Of a DNA stretch of 64,000 nt, positions 1 through 8,515 are shown one piece after another (positions within the stretch are counted from its first letter, which is position 1; the number at the start of each line of letters is the position of its first letter). Below the pieces are notes generated by a model. That model did no database searches, had not been told where the DNA came from, and saw only the letters and a program-made list of their open reading frames with translations. Source of the DNA: G963664585 sp963664585 (lineage in GTDB: Bacteria > Bacillota > Clostridia > Oscillospirales > Ruminococcaceae); the NCBI GenBank assembly GCA_963664585.2, contig CAXXEO010000012.1, positions 1-64,000 on the forward strand, written 5' to 3'. The translations under genes were made by a program, and so were the position numbers.

Positions 1-448
1 CTGGATTGGCCATACACTCATCAAAGGCCATGGCAATTGATGAGCCGAGGTTGGATTGTATTCGCATGCTTTCCTCTGGACCCATAAAGATGCGGCGTCC
101 GTCAATGTGGGATTGAAAATGAACGCCCTCTTCTTTGATCGTCCGAAGAGAGGCCAGAGAGAAAACCTGAAAACCTCCACTGTCCGTGAGCGTAGGCCCC
201 TTCCAGCCGGTTAAGCCAGAAAGCCCCCCCTGTCGCCTGATCACCCCATCGCCGGGCCTCAGGTGAAGATGATAGGTGTTTGAAAGCATAATCTGACAAT
301 CGAGATTGACAAGATCAAAAGCCGATATTCCACCCTTAATTGCGGCTGATGTTGCCACATTCATAAAGGCGGGAGTCTGAAATGTGCCGTTAACGGTACA
401 AAACTCTCCCCGGCGGGCAAGGCCGTCCTTGGATAGTAGCTTATACAT
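1..448 (-). CDS. tgt: Queuine tRNA-ribosyltransferase, N-terminal part (runs off the window)
   Basis: Exchanges guanine for a queuosine precursor (preQ1 in bacteria) at the wobble position of GUN-anticodon tRNAs. The minus strand from 448 reads without a stop to the window edge, about 149 residues, beginning MYKLLSKDGLARRGEF. It shows the family motifs QTPAFMNVAT, LSNTYHL, DSGGFQVFSL (with the conserved active-site Asp) and MAFDEC. The start is the ATG at 446-448 with a GAGG 8 nt upstream. The C-terminal half, with the zinc site, is outside the window. Its usual partner queA lies 8 kb away at 8516-9538 on the same strand, with unrelated genes between. Confidence 0.93.
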   Translation of the reverse strand, partial: MYKLLSKDGLARRGEFCTVNGTFQTPAFMNVATSAAIKGGISAFDLVNLDCQIMLSNTYHLHLRPGDGVIRRQGGLSGLTGWKGPTLTDSGGFQVFSLASLRTIKEEGVHFQSHIDGRRIFMGPEESMRIQSNLGSSIAMAFDECMANP

Positions 449-584
449 CGGTATATACCTCATTTAGTAAACAAATTGTTCTGAACGGCATAGTATCTTC
501 GTCTCGATGGAATAGAGACAGAATTATTATCATGTAATTTCCGATTCATATTATTATTGACTGGTAGTCTGTAAAATCTTAGCA

Positions 585-617
585 TTGTATATCCCCCGTA
601 TGCGACGGGAATATACA
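585..617. terminator. Hairpin downstream of the MFS gene, probable terminator
   Basis: An inverted repeat (TTGTATAT-c-CCCGT and ACGGG-a-ATATACAA around a short loop) lies just past the stop of the MFS gene and ahead of tgt. There is no clean U-run on either strand, so termination is inferred from position and stem strength. Confidence 0.45.
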
Positions 618-638
618 AGGTTAAGTTGTTTCATTGTA

Positions 639-1838
639 CTAGGCTTTATTAATCGTAAGATTGATTAGAAAGCCGACAACTGCAAAACAAAACAGCATGG
701 CAAAGACTGATATATATGTTCCGGTAGCACTAATCATTGCTCCTGCGATAGTAGCGGAAAAAGAAGCCGGAAACAATGTAGTGTTTACAATGCTAAAATT
801 AAGTGCAAAGTTTTTCGTACCATAAAAACTACTTGTATAACTTGAACTGATCGGTGGCATAGATCCATAAGCGATACCGATGAGAATCAGTCCAATGACA
901 AGAAAAGATACACTGCGATTCATAACCGCCAGAAGCATAATGACTGGAGCAATGATAGCAACAACATTGGCCAGCAGCATTGTTTTGCGTCTGCCGATTC
1001 GATCGAACAGCGAACCCATAATGATCCGTCCTAAGCCATTGCAGACTGATAATACACCAACAAGCATGATGGCAATAGATTCACTTACTCCAACTTTTAG
1101 CGATACATCCTTTGCAAAGCTGATCACACAGGATCCAATTGAAGACAGCAGTATCGTTAAAATATAGAATTTCCAAAACGATGTACGTCTTACCATCTCA
1201 GCAGTTGTATAATTTTTGATTTCTTCAGCTGATGATTTCTTGGCATTTGGCGTCAACAACTTTATATGATCGGCACTCGCTGTTTTAATAAAGAAAGAAC
1301 CAATGCCTAAAACGGTCGCCAGGGACACACCCATAATAAAATACGTAGTTCTCCAGCCCATCGTATTGATCAAATTTCCTGCAATTGAGCCCAAAACAAG
1401 ACTTGAGGCCCCAAACCCCATCATCATAGCACCTGATGCTGTGCCTCTTTTGTCAGGATACCAGCTTGTCACCGCACTGATAATCACATTATAAGCCATA
1501 CCTATCCCTAATCCGCACAGGCCGCCATAGGAGAAGTATAAAACCAAAATATTTCCCTGCATACCGGCAGAAATTGAAAAACCGATCAATACCAGAATGG
1601 CTGATAAAATAACTGTCAATCTGGGGGACAATTTCTTTGTAATCATCCCGCCAAGAATTCCGCCTACGCAAAAACAACTCATCGTAATCGTGAAGTTTAA
1701 TCCTAAAGCTGCCTTATCCCAACCAAATTCTGTGGCTAAAGGGGCTTTCAAAATAGACCACGCATAAATAATACCGGCAAAAAGCATCATGACGATGCCT
1801 GCCGCTAAATAAACCTGTCTATTCACTTTTGATTCCAT
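639..1838 (-). CDS. MFS transporter, oxalate/formate antiporter (OFA)-like
   Basis: A 12-helix major facilitator protein of 399 residues in the cytoplasmic membrane. The N-terminal helix contains MMLFAGIIYAWSILKAPL, and the inter-domain loop motif of the family is visible as GRIIMGSLFDRIGRRKT. The overall pattern resembles the OFA branch (oxalate/formate antiporter and related monocarboxylate carriers); the substrate cannot be read from sequence. The start chosen is the ATG at 1836-1838 (MESKVNRQ), because AGGAG lies 7 nt before it; two upstream in-frame ATGs are too close to or ahead of that site. It stands alone between tgt and a lysine riboswitch that points the other way. Confidence 0.85.
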   Translation of the reverse strand: MESKVNRQVYLAAGIVMMLFAGIIYAWSILKAPLATEFGWDKAALGLNFTITMSCFCVGGILGGMITKKLSPRLTVILSAILVLIGFSISAGMQGNILVLYFSYGGLCGLGIGMAYNVIISAVTSWYPDKRGTASGAMMMGFGASSLVLGSIAGNLINTMGWRTTYFIMGVSLATVLGIGSFFIKTASADHIKLLTPNAKKSSAEEIKNYTTAEMVRRTSFWKFYILTILLSSIGSCVISFAKDVSLKVGVSESIAIMLVGVLSVCNGLGRIIMGSLFDRIGRRKTMLLANVVAIIAPVIMLLAVMNRSVSFLVIGLILIGIAYGSMPPISSSYTSSFYGTKNFALNFSIVNTTLFPASFSATIAGAMISATGTYISVFAMLFCFAVVGFLINLTINKA

Positions 1839-2051
1839 ATGCATTCTCCTTTTATCCATTAACTGAAGTAATATTACATTGTTTTATAATAATTATCAAT
1901 CAATAAAATAATTTGTATTTATTTTATTAATAATCCCCTCTTTTTTTTGGTACTTTTCGTACATCGCCACTCGAATAGGCATGTTAATATTCATGGTCCT
2001 TGAGTTCTGAGAAAACAACCACAAATTGAAATCACAAATACAAATATCTGT

Positions 2052-2080
2052 TTGACATACAGACCTCATAATGATAATAT
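2052..2080 (+). promoter_or_regulatory. Sigma-A-type promoter of the first lysine riboswitch
   Basis: A perfect TTGACA (2052-2057), a 17-nt spacer and TAATAT (2075-2080) lie about 20 nt ahead of the riboswitch. The same promoter with the same spacing is found at 9862-9890 before the second riboswitch. Confidence 0.8.
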
Positions 2081-2098
2081 ATGTGGTGAAGAAAACCA

Positions 2099-2357
2099 AA
2101 GGTAGAGGCGCATCTTTAATCAGTAACCGATAGTGAGATTGCCAAATCGTTTTAGCTACGGTGAAAGGTAAAGTTGCCGAAGGTGTTGGCAGGGCAGCCA
2201 TCAAACCTGGGCGTGCACCGAATAGGTGTACAACTGCCATCACTGTGTATGATGGAGAGCTATCGATGTTTGCGGTGCACCTTAACGCAAAGGGCCTGCG
2301 GGGTCAATACTCTTATTATATTGTAGTGTCTACCGGTTTTTAAACCGGTTTTTTTGT
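2099..2357 (+). ncRNA. Lysine riboswitch (L box) upstream of the APC permease
   Basis: The conserved L-box blocks are present in order: GTAGAGGCGC near 2102, GTGAAAGG then GCCGAAGG near 2161-2180, a GTGCACCGAATAGGTGT hairpin near 2213-2230, and GAGCTATCGATG near 2256. An intrinsic terminator at 2332-2357 follows, so control is by transcription attenuation: lysine binding should favour termination. The leader is almost the same, segment by segment, as the one at 9909-10163 before asd, which suggests duplication of one leader. It implies that the downstream permease and amidohydrolase are made when lysine is scarce. Confidence 0.93.
2332..2357 (+). terminator. Riboswitch-controlled intrinsic terminator
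   Basis: Stem ACCGGTTT/AAACCGGT with a two-base loop followed by seven T, at the 3' end of the lysine riboswitch and about 80 nt before the permease start. Confidence 0.85.
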
Positions 2358-2434
2358 TTTCTATTGATAATTACAGCCGTAAGCCCCGTCATTGGGGTAG
2401 ATGGCTGCAAGCCAAAAAATCAGGAGGTATAGAA

Positions 2435-3820
2435 ATGAACAAGGAACAGGAAACCCAGACGCAAGTTGAAAACGCATCCGGATTTAAGCGTGAAATCGGA
2501 GTGTTTGGCGGCGTCAGCATTCTCGGCGGTATTATGATCGGTTCCGGTATCTTCTATCTCGGATCTTACGTTTTGATCCGCACCCACATGAGCCTGGGGC
2601 TTGCGCTGCTGTGCTGGATCGTCGGCGGCATCGTTTCTCTTCTCGGCGGCCTGTGCTTTGCGGAGCTCGGTGCTTCCGACCCGAGGGCGGGCGGCATGAC
2701 TGTTTACATGAATCGGGCCTTTCATCCGATCGTCGGCTTTTTGAATGGCTTTTCCAGCTGGATTCTAGGCGGAGCCGGCTCCATCGCAGCCGTTGCCATA
2801 GCGCTTCCCACCGCCTTTAAGGCCTTCTTCAACCTGAGTGACGGAGCCGTCAAGGGCATCGCCATCGCACTTATTATCGGCCTGACCATTTATAACTACT
2901 TTGGCGTCAAGCTCGGATCGCTGCTCCAAAACGTTTCTATGGTCGCCAAACTGATCCCCATTACGATCATCCTTGTCGGTGCGTTAATGTTCGGCAAGCA
3001 GACCCCCAACCTCAGCCTGCTCCCGGGCGACGGCACCACAGCCACCTTCGGCTCGATCATCAGCATGATCGCCTTCGCCACAGTGGCCACATTATGGGCC
3101 TATGAAGGCTGGACCAACTTGAACTCTGTTGCCGAAGAGGTCAAGAATCCAAAGAAAAATCTGCCTCTCTCCCTGATCATTGCCATCGGCAGTATCACTG
3201 TTATTTATACCCTCTTTAACTATGCGATTTACCGTTATCTGCCCTATGCCGATATCGTTAAATTGATTGGAAACAAACAGTACTATCTGGGTACTGAGGT
3301 TGCAAAGCGTATGCTGGGCGGCCCCGGCGGCACACTGGTTACGGCCGGCATGATCATCTCAATGTTCGGCTGCTTAAATGGTATGATCCTTGCCTTCCCG
3401 CGGGTGTACTACGCCATGGCGGCCGAGGGTCACTTCTTTAAGGCTTACGGTACGCTGCATCCCAAGTACAAAGTTCCCTCTGTTTCCCTGATTGGCCAGT
3501 GCGTCATTTCGATTATCCTGGTTTTGCTTCGCAACCTTGATCAGCTCACCTCTTTGGTTGTCTTCACCAGCATGCTCTATAACTGTCTGGCTGTGTTGGC
3601 AGTTTTACTTTACCGCAAGAAATTTCCCAATATGGAAAGACCATATAAAATTTGGGGCTATCCGGTCACTGTGTTCATCACAGTTATTTTGTTCCTAGGT
3701 CTAATGTTCAATACCTTTATTGAAGACCCCACTACCGCGTTGATCGGTCTTATTGTTCCCGCTGTCGGCTGTGTGGTATATCTGTATTTTGATAAGCAGC
3801 TCAAGAAAAGCAAGGGTTAA
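2435..3820 (+). CDS. APC-superfamily amino acid permease (LAT/SteT-like), lysine-riboswitch controlled
   Basis: A membrane transporter of 461 residues with about 12 helices. The first helix carries the APC substrate-site motif GGIMIGSGIF, and the family signatures GLCFAELGASDPRAGG and LWAYEGWTNLNSVAEEVKNP follow. These place it in the LAT/SteT-like branch of amino acid permeases and exchangers. The start at 2435 is preceded by AGGAGG; a longer frame from 2354 begins inside the riboswitch terminator and is not credible. The lysine riboswitch suggests the substrate is lysine, a lysine derivative, or something exchanged for lysine, but this is inference. The amidohydrolase follows after 64 nt, probably on the same transcript. 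Confidence 0.9.
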   Translation: MNKEQETQTQVENASGFKREIGVFGGVSILGGIMIGSGIFYLGSYVLIRTHMSLGLALLCWIVGGIVSLLGGLCFAELGASDPRAGGMTVYMNRAFHPIVGFLNGFSSWILGGAGSIAAVAIALPTAFKAFFNLSDGAVKGIAIALIIGLTIYNYFGVKLGSLLQNVSMVAKLIPITIILVGALMFGKQTPNLSLLPGDGTTATFGSIISMIAFATVATLWAYEGWTNLNSVAEEVKNPKKNLPLSLIIAIGSITVIYTLFNYAIYRYLPYADIVKLIGNKQYYLGTEVAKRMLGGPGGTLVTAGMIISMFGCLNGMILAFPRVYYAMAAEGHFFKAYGTLHPKYKVPSVSLIGQCVISIILVLLRNLDQLTSLVVFTSMLYNCLAVLAVLLYRKKFPNMERPYKIWGYPVTVFITVILFLGLMFNTFIEDPTTALIGLIVPAVGCVVYLYFDKQLKKSKG

Positions 3821-3834
3821 TCATTTTATCTTGG

Positions 3835-3864
3835 TGCCCCCGTACCCATTGCGGTACGGGGGCA
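3835..3864 (+). promoter_or_regulatory. Perfect 12-bp hairpin between permease and amidohydrolase
   Basis: TGCCCCCGTACC (3835-3846) pairs without mismatch with 3853-3864 around a 6-nt loop. No U-run follows; instead an SD (GGGAGGG) and the amidohydrolase start come within 20 nt. It is more likely an mRNA stability or processing element than a full terminator, though partial termination is possible. Confidence 0.55.
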
Positions 3865-3884
3865 TCCAAATTGGGAGGGTTACT

Positions 3885-5495
3885 ATGAAAACAGTTATTT
3901 ACAATGGAAAAATCTATGTGGATCGCGGACATTTTGAACAGGCGGTGCTTATTTCCGATGGTCTTTTTGAAAAAATCGGCAACAATACGGAGATTCTGGC
4001 AGCAGCGGGTGCGGATTGTAAGAAGATCGATGCCGGTGGTAAAACTATTCTGCCCGGGCTTAACGACTCGCATCAGCACCTCGGTTATGTCGGAGAATAT
4101 CTGTCACTTTGCGACCTGAGTGGTGCGCGTTCGATCGGTGAGGTTGTCGACTGCGGTCGGCGCTTCATGCAAGAACATCCAGAAATGGTTCAGAGCGGTA
4201 TGCATGGCATCCGTTACAATCAGGATTATTTCACCGATGAGAAACGCGTGCTTAACCGTCATGACCTCGACCGTATTTCTACAGAAATTCCTATTGTATT
4301 TGAGCGCGCGTGCGGACATATTGTCGCCGCCAACACCCGTGCTATCGAATTGCGCGGTATCACTGGCAAAACACCCCAATTTGATGGCGGCGTTTTTGAT
4401 CTGGGTGCGGATGGAGAACCAAATGGCGTCTTCAAGGAAAATGCCACCGGCGAAATTATGAAGGCTCTGTCCGCCCCGACCATTGAGCAGAAAGAGCAGA
4501 TGTTCCTTAGCGCAATGCGATACGCCACCAGCGTCGGCCTGACCTCCGTACAGTCCAACGATGTGCGCGATAACGACTGGAAAGAGACATTTGGCCTATT
4601 GCACAAGCTCAATGATGAAGGTAAAATGCTGGTGCGATACCGCCACCAGTGTGCTTTTTTGAAAATCGATCAGTTTAAAGAATTTCTTTCTACTGAGTAT
4701 AAAAATGGCAAATACGATCAAACCCTGGCGATCGGACCGCTCAAACTTTTCAAAGATGGCTCGCTGGGCGCCCGTACTGCTCTGATGCGGCAGGAATATA
4801 AGGATGATCCCGGCAATTTTGGCGTTGCTGCCCTCAGCTTTGCACAAATGGAAGCTTTGTGTGGTCTTGCGTCTGAAAACGGAATGCAGGTTATCACTCA
4901 TGTGATCGGTGACGCTGCTGTCGAAGAAACAATCAACCATTACGAAAAAATTATCAAGGGTGGTAAAAATACGCTTCGTAACGGTGTTGTCCATTGTCAG
5001 ATCACCGACCTGCCCATGCTACAACGCATAGCGCAGATGGGGATCGTTGCAATTGTTCAGCCGATCTTTTTGCATTATGACATGCATGTTGTCGAAAGCC
5101 GTGTCGGCAAAGAGCTGTCCAGTACCTCCTACGCATTTAACACATTAGCGAAGCTGGGGGCTCCTGTCTCTTATGGATCCGATGCTCCGGTCGAAAATTG
5201 CAATCCTTTCCCCTGCATTTACTGCGCTGTCACTCGCAAGGATCTTGAAGGATATCCCAAGGGTGGTTTCTATCCTCAGGAGTGTGTCGACGTTGAGCAG
5301 GCCATCGACCATTATACTGTCGGCAGCGCCTATGCGGAATTCAAAGAAGATGTTAAGGGCAGGATCAAGCCAGGTCAATATGCGGACTTGATTATCCTTG
5401 ATCATGATATTTTCACCATCCCAACTGATGAAATCCGTGATATCACGGTAGAGTTGACCATGATGGGTGGAAAGGTCGTTTTCCAAAAGAGCTAA
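3885..5495 (+). CDS. YtcJ-like amidohydrolase (Amidohydrolase_3 family)
   Basis: A cytoplasmic metal-dependent hydrolase of 536 residues (no signal peptide). Visible family features are the N-terminal beta-sandwich ending in TILPGLNDSHQHL (metal-binding HxH), KLFKDGSLGARTALM, HVIGDAAVE, RNGVVHCQI (metal His) and YGSDAPVE (metal Asp). Members hydrolyse amide or cyclic C-N bonds; the substrate here is unknown. The start at ATG 3885 has GGGAGGG 6 nt before it. It sits 64 nt behind the lysine-riboswitch-controlled permease. The simplest reading is that the permease imports an amide-linked or cyclic lysine derivative that this enzyme opens, but that link is inferred from operon structure only. Confidence 0.85.
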   Translation: MKTVIYNGKIYVDRGHFEQAVLISDGLFEKIGNNTEILAAAGADCKKIDAGGKTILPGLNDSHQHLGYVGEYLSLCDLSGARSIGEVVDCGRRFMQEHPEMVQSGMHGIRYNQDYFTDEKRVLNRHDLDRISTEIPIVFERACGHIVAANTRAIELRGITGKTPQFDGGVFDLGADGEPNGVFKENATGEIMKALSAPTIEQKEQMFLSAMRYATSVGLTSVQSNDVRDNDWKETFGLLHKLNDEGKMLVRYRHQCAFLKIDQFKEFLSTEYKNGKYDQTLAIGPLKLFKDGSLGARTALMRQEYKDDPGNFGVAALSFAQMEALCGLASENGMQVITHVIGDAAVEETINHYEKIIKGGKNTLRNGVVHCQITDLPMLQRIAQMGIVAIVQPIFLHYDMHVVESRVGKELSSTSYAFNTLAKLGAPVSYGSDAPVENCNPFPCIYCAVTRKDLEGYPKGGFYPQECVDVEQAIDHYTVGSAYAEFKEDVKGRIKPGQYADLIILDHDIFTIPTDEIRDITVELTMMGGKVVFQKS

Positions 5496-5525
5496 TGTTT
5501 CTGTATAAGGAATAACCGATTAATA

Positions 5526-5563
5526 GGCCAGGATTCCGTAAAATAGATACGGAACCCTGGCCC
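5526..5563 (+). terminator. Probable terminator of the permease-amidohydrolase operon
   Basis: Long inverted repeat (GGCCAGG-ATTCCGTA with TACGGAA-CCCTGGCC) 30 nt after the amidohydrolase stop, followed by a pyrimidine-rich CTTTCT rather than a pure U-run. Confidence 0.65.
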
Positions 5564-5591
5564 TTTCTGATTCAGTTAATATCCTTCAAAG

Positions 5592-5698
5592 TATAGCGAA
5601 TTAACTTAAAGACTGGTTATAGATAAAACGTCATTTTCTTTCCCCGCCTTCGGCGGGGAAAGAAATCACAAGCTTGTTTCAAATTAATCAACTATATA
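5592..5698 (+). repeat. MITE-like palindromic repeat, copy 1
   Basis: One of a family of about 107 bp. The ends are imperfect inverted repeats, ATAG-ATTAACTT-AAAAC type on the left and its mirror ATTAATCAACTATAT on the right. The centre is a GC hairpin (CCCCGCC-TTC-GGCGGGG) flanked by TTTCTT and AAGAAA. It has no coding capacity. It lies between the convergent 3' ends of the amidohydrolase and the binding-protein gene. Sub-terminal positions have diverged slightly from the other copies. Confidence 0.9.
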
Positions 5699-5769
5699 AG
5701 CATCTCATTAGCGATGAAATGGGACCGATTGGGTTCTTCGAAATTGCCAAATGATCAGAGGCGAAATGA

Positions 5770-7554
5770 TTAACTCTTGATATCCATAAACTCCCATCCC
5801 CAACCAATGCCAGGGTAGTTGGAATTCACAGACAATGCCACTCTGTTTGCATACATTGCATAACTAGTGACTTGGAAAATAGGAATGTTTAACACTTCCT
5901 CAAGGAAGGTCTTTTCCATTTCCATTGCAAGCTCAGCGACCTTCTTCTTGTCCCCACGAATCTCATCGCTTAACGCTTGCGCGTACAGTGTATCGATTTG
6001 CTTATTCCCATAATTTGCGCATCTACGTGAAGAATCACTTAAATAAAGTTGGAACTTGGATGCCGGTGAGAAGGATTCTGCCCCCAGATTCCAACCTATC
6101 CAGCACAGATCATAAGAATTGGGTTGGGTTTTAAGTGATGCTTTCATGATATCCAGCCCTGTTGTTGTCGCCTGGAGCTTGAGTTCAAACTTGTCGGCGC
6201 CAAATAGTTCTGGAAGTTTCTTCTGCATATATTCAGACAATATTCTAGTCGCTTCTGTCGCATCGGTGTAAAGCAGTTGCAAAGACACCTTTGTCAGCTT
6301 TTCTTCCACCAGTGCCTTGTCGAAAAGCTCTTTGGCCAGAGTGGGGTTATAGCCATTGTTTGGAGCCAGATATGCTTTTGCTCCTGGCAGATCCCTAAAC
6401 TTGGTGCCATCGTCTAAGGCCATTGATCTGGTGGATACAATAAATGGTGAAGGGATTCCATAGACGAGCTTAGCCATTGCCGTTCTGTCCATGGCATAAA
6501 ACATCGCCTTCAAAAAGTTCTTATTATGTAATATGGGCTTATCCGGGTTCGTTCTGTTGATTTCAATATCACGGATTAGCGCTGAATCAAAGGTTTTGAC
6601 TCTTGGGTCTTCGGCATATTTATCCAAGCTGCTTGTAGCCAGAAGGATATAATCCAGCTCTCCCTTTTCAAACAGTTGCATCTTTGTTCCTTCGTCGGCA
6701 ACTACACGCACCCTCATACCGTCCAGCTTCGTGTTTTCGGTATGTAGATAATTGGTGTTTTTTTCAAGAATATGCTCTGAGCCCTTACTCCATGTTTTTA
6801 AGATAAAGGGTCCACTGCATACAAATTTATCGATATCAGTGCCGTATCTGGTTGTAAGCTTTGAAGCATCCATTCCAGCCTCATACAGTTTTTCATACAC
6901 CGGGCCTGTTGTCCGCCAGGCAAAGTGCTGCATCACTTCTTGCTGTGTAAATTTCCCTTCTGTTTTGATTGACACCGTATATTCGTCGACCTTTTTAAAG
7001 CCCACTGCTTCCCAAGTCACCGGCTTGCCGGTCGAGACCTGGGTATAATATGCCATGGCGTTTTCGACTTTTATGTAATTGGTCCCACAGGTGGTGCCGC
7101 CAGGGGAATTGAGCATCTTGGGATCCAGCGCCATTTTCCAGGAGTACATAAAGGTGTCCGCATTGATCGGATCGCCGTTTGACCATTTCGCTTTGGGATT
7201 GATCTTAATCTGCCAGGTGCTTCCGTCCGCGCTGGCAGTGGGCTTCTCTAAAGCCAGATTTGCATCCAGATAGCCGCTTTTGCCGTCTTTAGATGGCTTC
7301 CACTGATAAAGGTAGGCCTGTAATAAATCAATGATTTCGACCTCAATTGCTTTTTCAGTCGTGTGAGGATTGAGGGTTCCAATCGGCGAAAGTTGAGACC
7401 AGTTGAAAATCTTGGGGGTTGCGCTTTTCGAACTCGAACCTGATGTTGTGGTGGCAGCCGCTTGCGAGCCTCCAGTGGAGCCGCAACTGGACAATACTAG
7501 TGAGAACGCTAAAAGACATGCCAAGATCGAAATGGGGTTCCCTTTTTTCATCAT
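5770..7554 (-). CDS. Peptide/nickel-type ABC transporter substrate-binding lipoprotein (family 5)
   Basis: An extracytoplasmic solute-binding protein of 594 residues, anchored as a lipoprotein. The signal peptide ends in the lipobox LSSC with the lipidated Cys at about residue 24, followed by a Ser/Thr/Ala-rich linker. The SBP_bac_5 core shows the region around WSNGDPINADTFMYSWK. The start at 7554 (MMKKGNP) has AGGAGG 4 nt upstream; the second Met at 7551 is equally possible. No permease or ATPase gene is adjacent, so it must work with a transporter encoded elsewhere. Ligand unknown; oligopeptides are usual for the family. Confidence 0.9.
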   Translation of the reverse strand: MMKKGNPISILACLLAFSLVLSSCGSTGGSQAAATTTSGSSSKSATPKIFNWSQLSPIGTLNPHTTEKAIEVEIIDLLQAYLYQWKPSKDGKSGYLDANLALEKPTASADGSTWQIKINPKAKWSNGDPINADTFMYSWKMALDPKMLNSPGGTTCGTNYIKVENAMAYYTQVSTGKPVTWEAVGFKKVDEYTVSIKTEGKFTQQEVMQHFAWRTTGPVYEKLYEAGMDASKLTTRYGTDIDKFVCSGPFILKTWSKGSEHILEKNTNYLHTENTKLDGMRVRVVADEGTKMQLFEKGELDYILLATSSLDKYAEDPRVKTFDSALIRDIEINRTNPDKPILHNKNFLKAMFYAMDRTAMAKLVYGIPSPFIVSTRSMALDDGTKFRDLPGAKAYLAPNNGYNPTLAKELFDKALVEEKLTKVSLQLLYTDATEATRILSEYMQKKLPELFGADKFELKLQATTTGLDIMKASLKTQPNSYDLCWIGWNLGAESFSPASKFQLYLSDSSRRCANYGNKQIDTLYAQALSDEIRGDKKKVAELAMEMEKTFLEEVLNIPIFQVTSYAMYANRVALSVNSNYPGIGWGWEFMDIKS

Positions 7555-8190
7555 AGATCCTCCTTGTTGCAATTAATACAAAGCAGACTAATTGTCTGTT
7601 TATATTTCTACACGACGTCTTTACTGTCTCTCTATCAGTTATAATCATAGAAATAACTTCTTATATAACTAAAAAGACAAACGCTTGCATGAAAGGATTT
7701 AAATTGGGTTACTATTAGAGAACGTTAAGATATGTCGCAAATCTATGTTGCTCATGATTAATAAAAGTAACGCTTCTTTACGAATAGATAGCTTGTTCAA
7801 CTAAATAAACGTTTGAAATGACTAATGAACTGCTTTTCTTCCCTAGATTAATTTCAAAAAGCAAAATATAGGCAGATCCCAGTAATACTTATTCTGCATG
7901 TTCAAGATAAAGCCCTTATTTGACAAATTAAGTATTGTGATTTAGCTTTCGTAAAATGATCATATTTTAACGATATGATATGATTAAAAATTAATTACAT
8001 CATAAATGTATTAATAAGAGCCTAAAAATGATATAGAAATAATATATAAATTATTGTAACAATGATAAATGATTTTGTATAATGCAAAATTATCATAGCC
8101 CTATCAGTTGATGTTATCAATCGATATTTTAAACAAAAAAAGAATCAACAGTATAGTTAGAAATGAAAAAAATAATGATTTTTGCATAAC
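7555..8190. other. AT-rich non-coding stretch
   Basis: About 640 bases upstream of the binding-protein gene, strongly AT-rich from roughly 7660 on. I find no open frame with a ribosome binding site, no tRNA and no clear RNA motif. It probably contains the promoter of the binding-protein gene, but I cannot pick one box with confidence. Confidence 0.5.
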
Positions 8191-8300
8191 ATATAGCCAA
8201 TTAACTTAAAAACTGGCTATATATAAAACGTCATTTTCTTCCCCCGCCGAAGGCGGGGGAAGAAATCACAAGCTTGTTTTCAAGTTAATCAACTATATAT
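8191..8300 (+). repeat. MITE-like palindromic repeat, copy 2
   Basis: A complete copy in the same orientation as copy 1. The left end ATATAGCCAATTAACTT runs into a sub-terminal mini-hairpin (AGCCA...TGGCT). The centre is a perfect 14-bp stem TTTCTTCCCCCGCC/GGCGGGGGAAGAAA with a GAA loop. The right end is AAGTTAATCAACTATAT. It is a good reference for the consensus. It lies between the binding-protein gene and the queA terminator. Confidence 0.93.
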
Positions 8301-8386
8301 GGGCATCCTGTCAAATTAATTTTTTTAGTACGCTTGTTTTTATGGATAATTGAGTGCCATAATTTCAGTTTTCCCTTAATCCCCTT

Positions 8387-8441
8387 CATCATTCCAACAA
8401 AAGGCCCGCTGTTTGACAGCGGGCCTTTTGTTGGAATGATG
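8387..8441. terminator. Strong bidirectional terminator downstream of queA
   Basis: A perfect 25-bp stem (8387-8411 with 8417-8441) around the loop TTTGA, with AAAAGGCCCGCTG/CAGCGGGCCTTTT at its core and T-rich arms on both strands. It closes the queA transcript, so queA and tgt are not co-transcribed here. Confidence 0.9.
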
Positions 8442-8515
8442 TCATAATGAGAAAGTCTTCAAAATCTCACCTGTTTGATTTGGATGATTATATATCCGAG
8501 CGGGCATAACGTCCT

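Noticed and set aside
1896..2243. Minus-strand open frame across the lysine riboswitch region
   Set aside because: It runs antisense to the promoter and L-box, has no ribosome binding site, and a similar open frame of riboswitch origin is on the other strand; the RNA explains the sequence.
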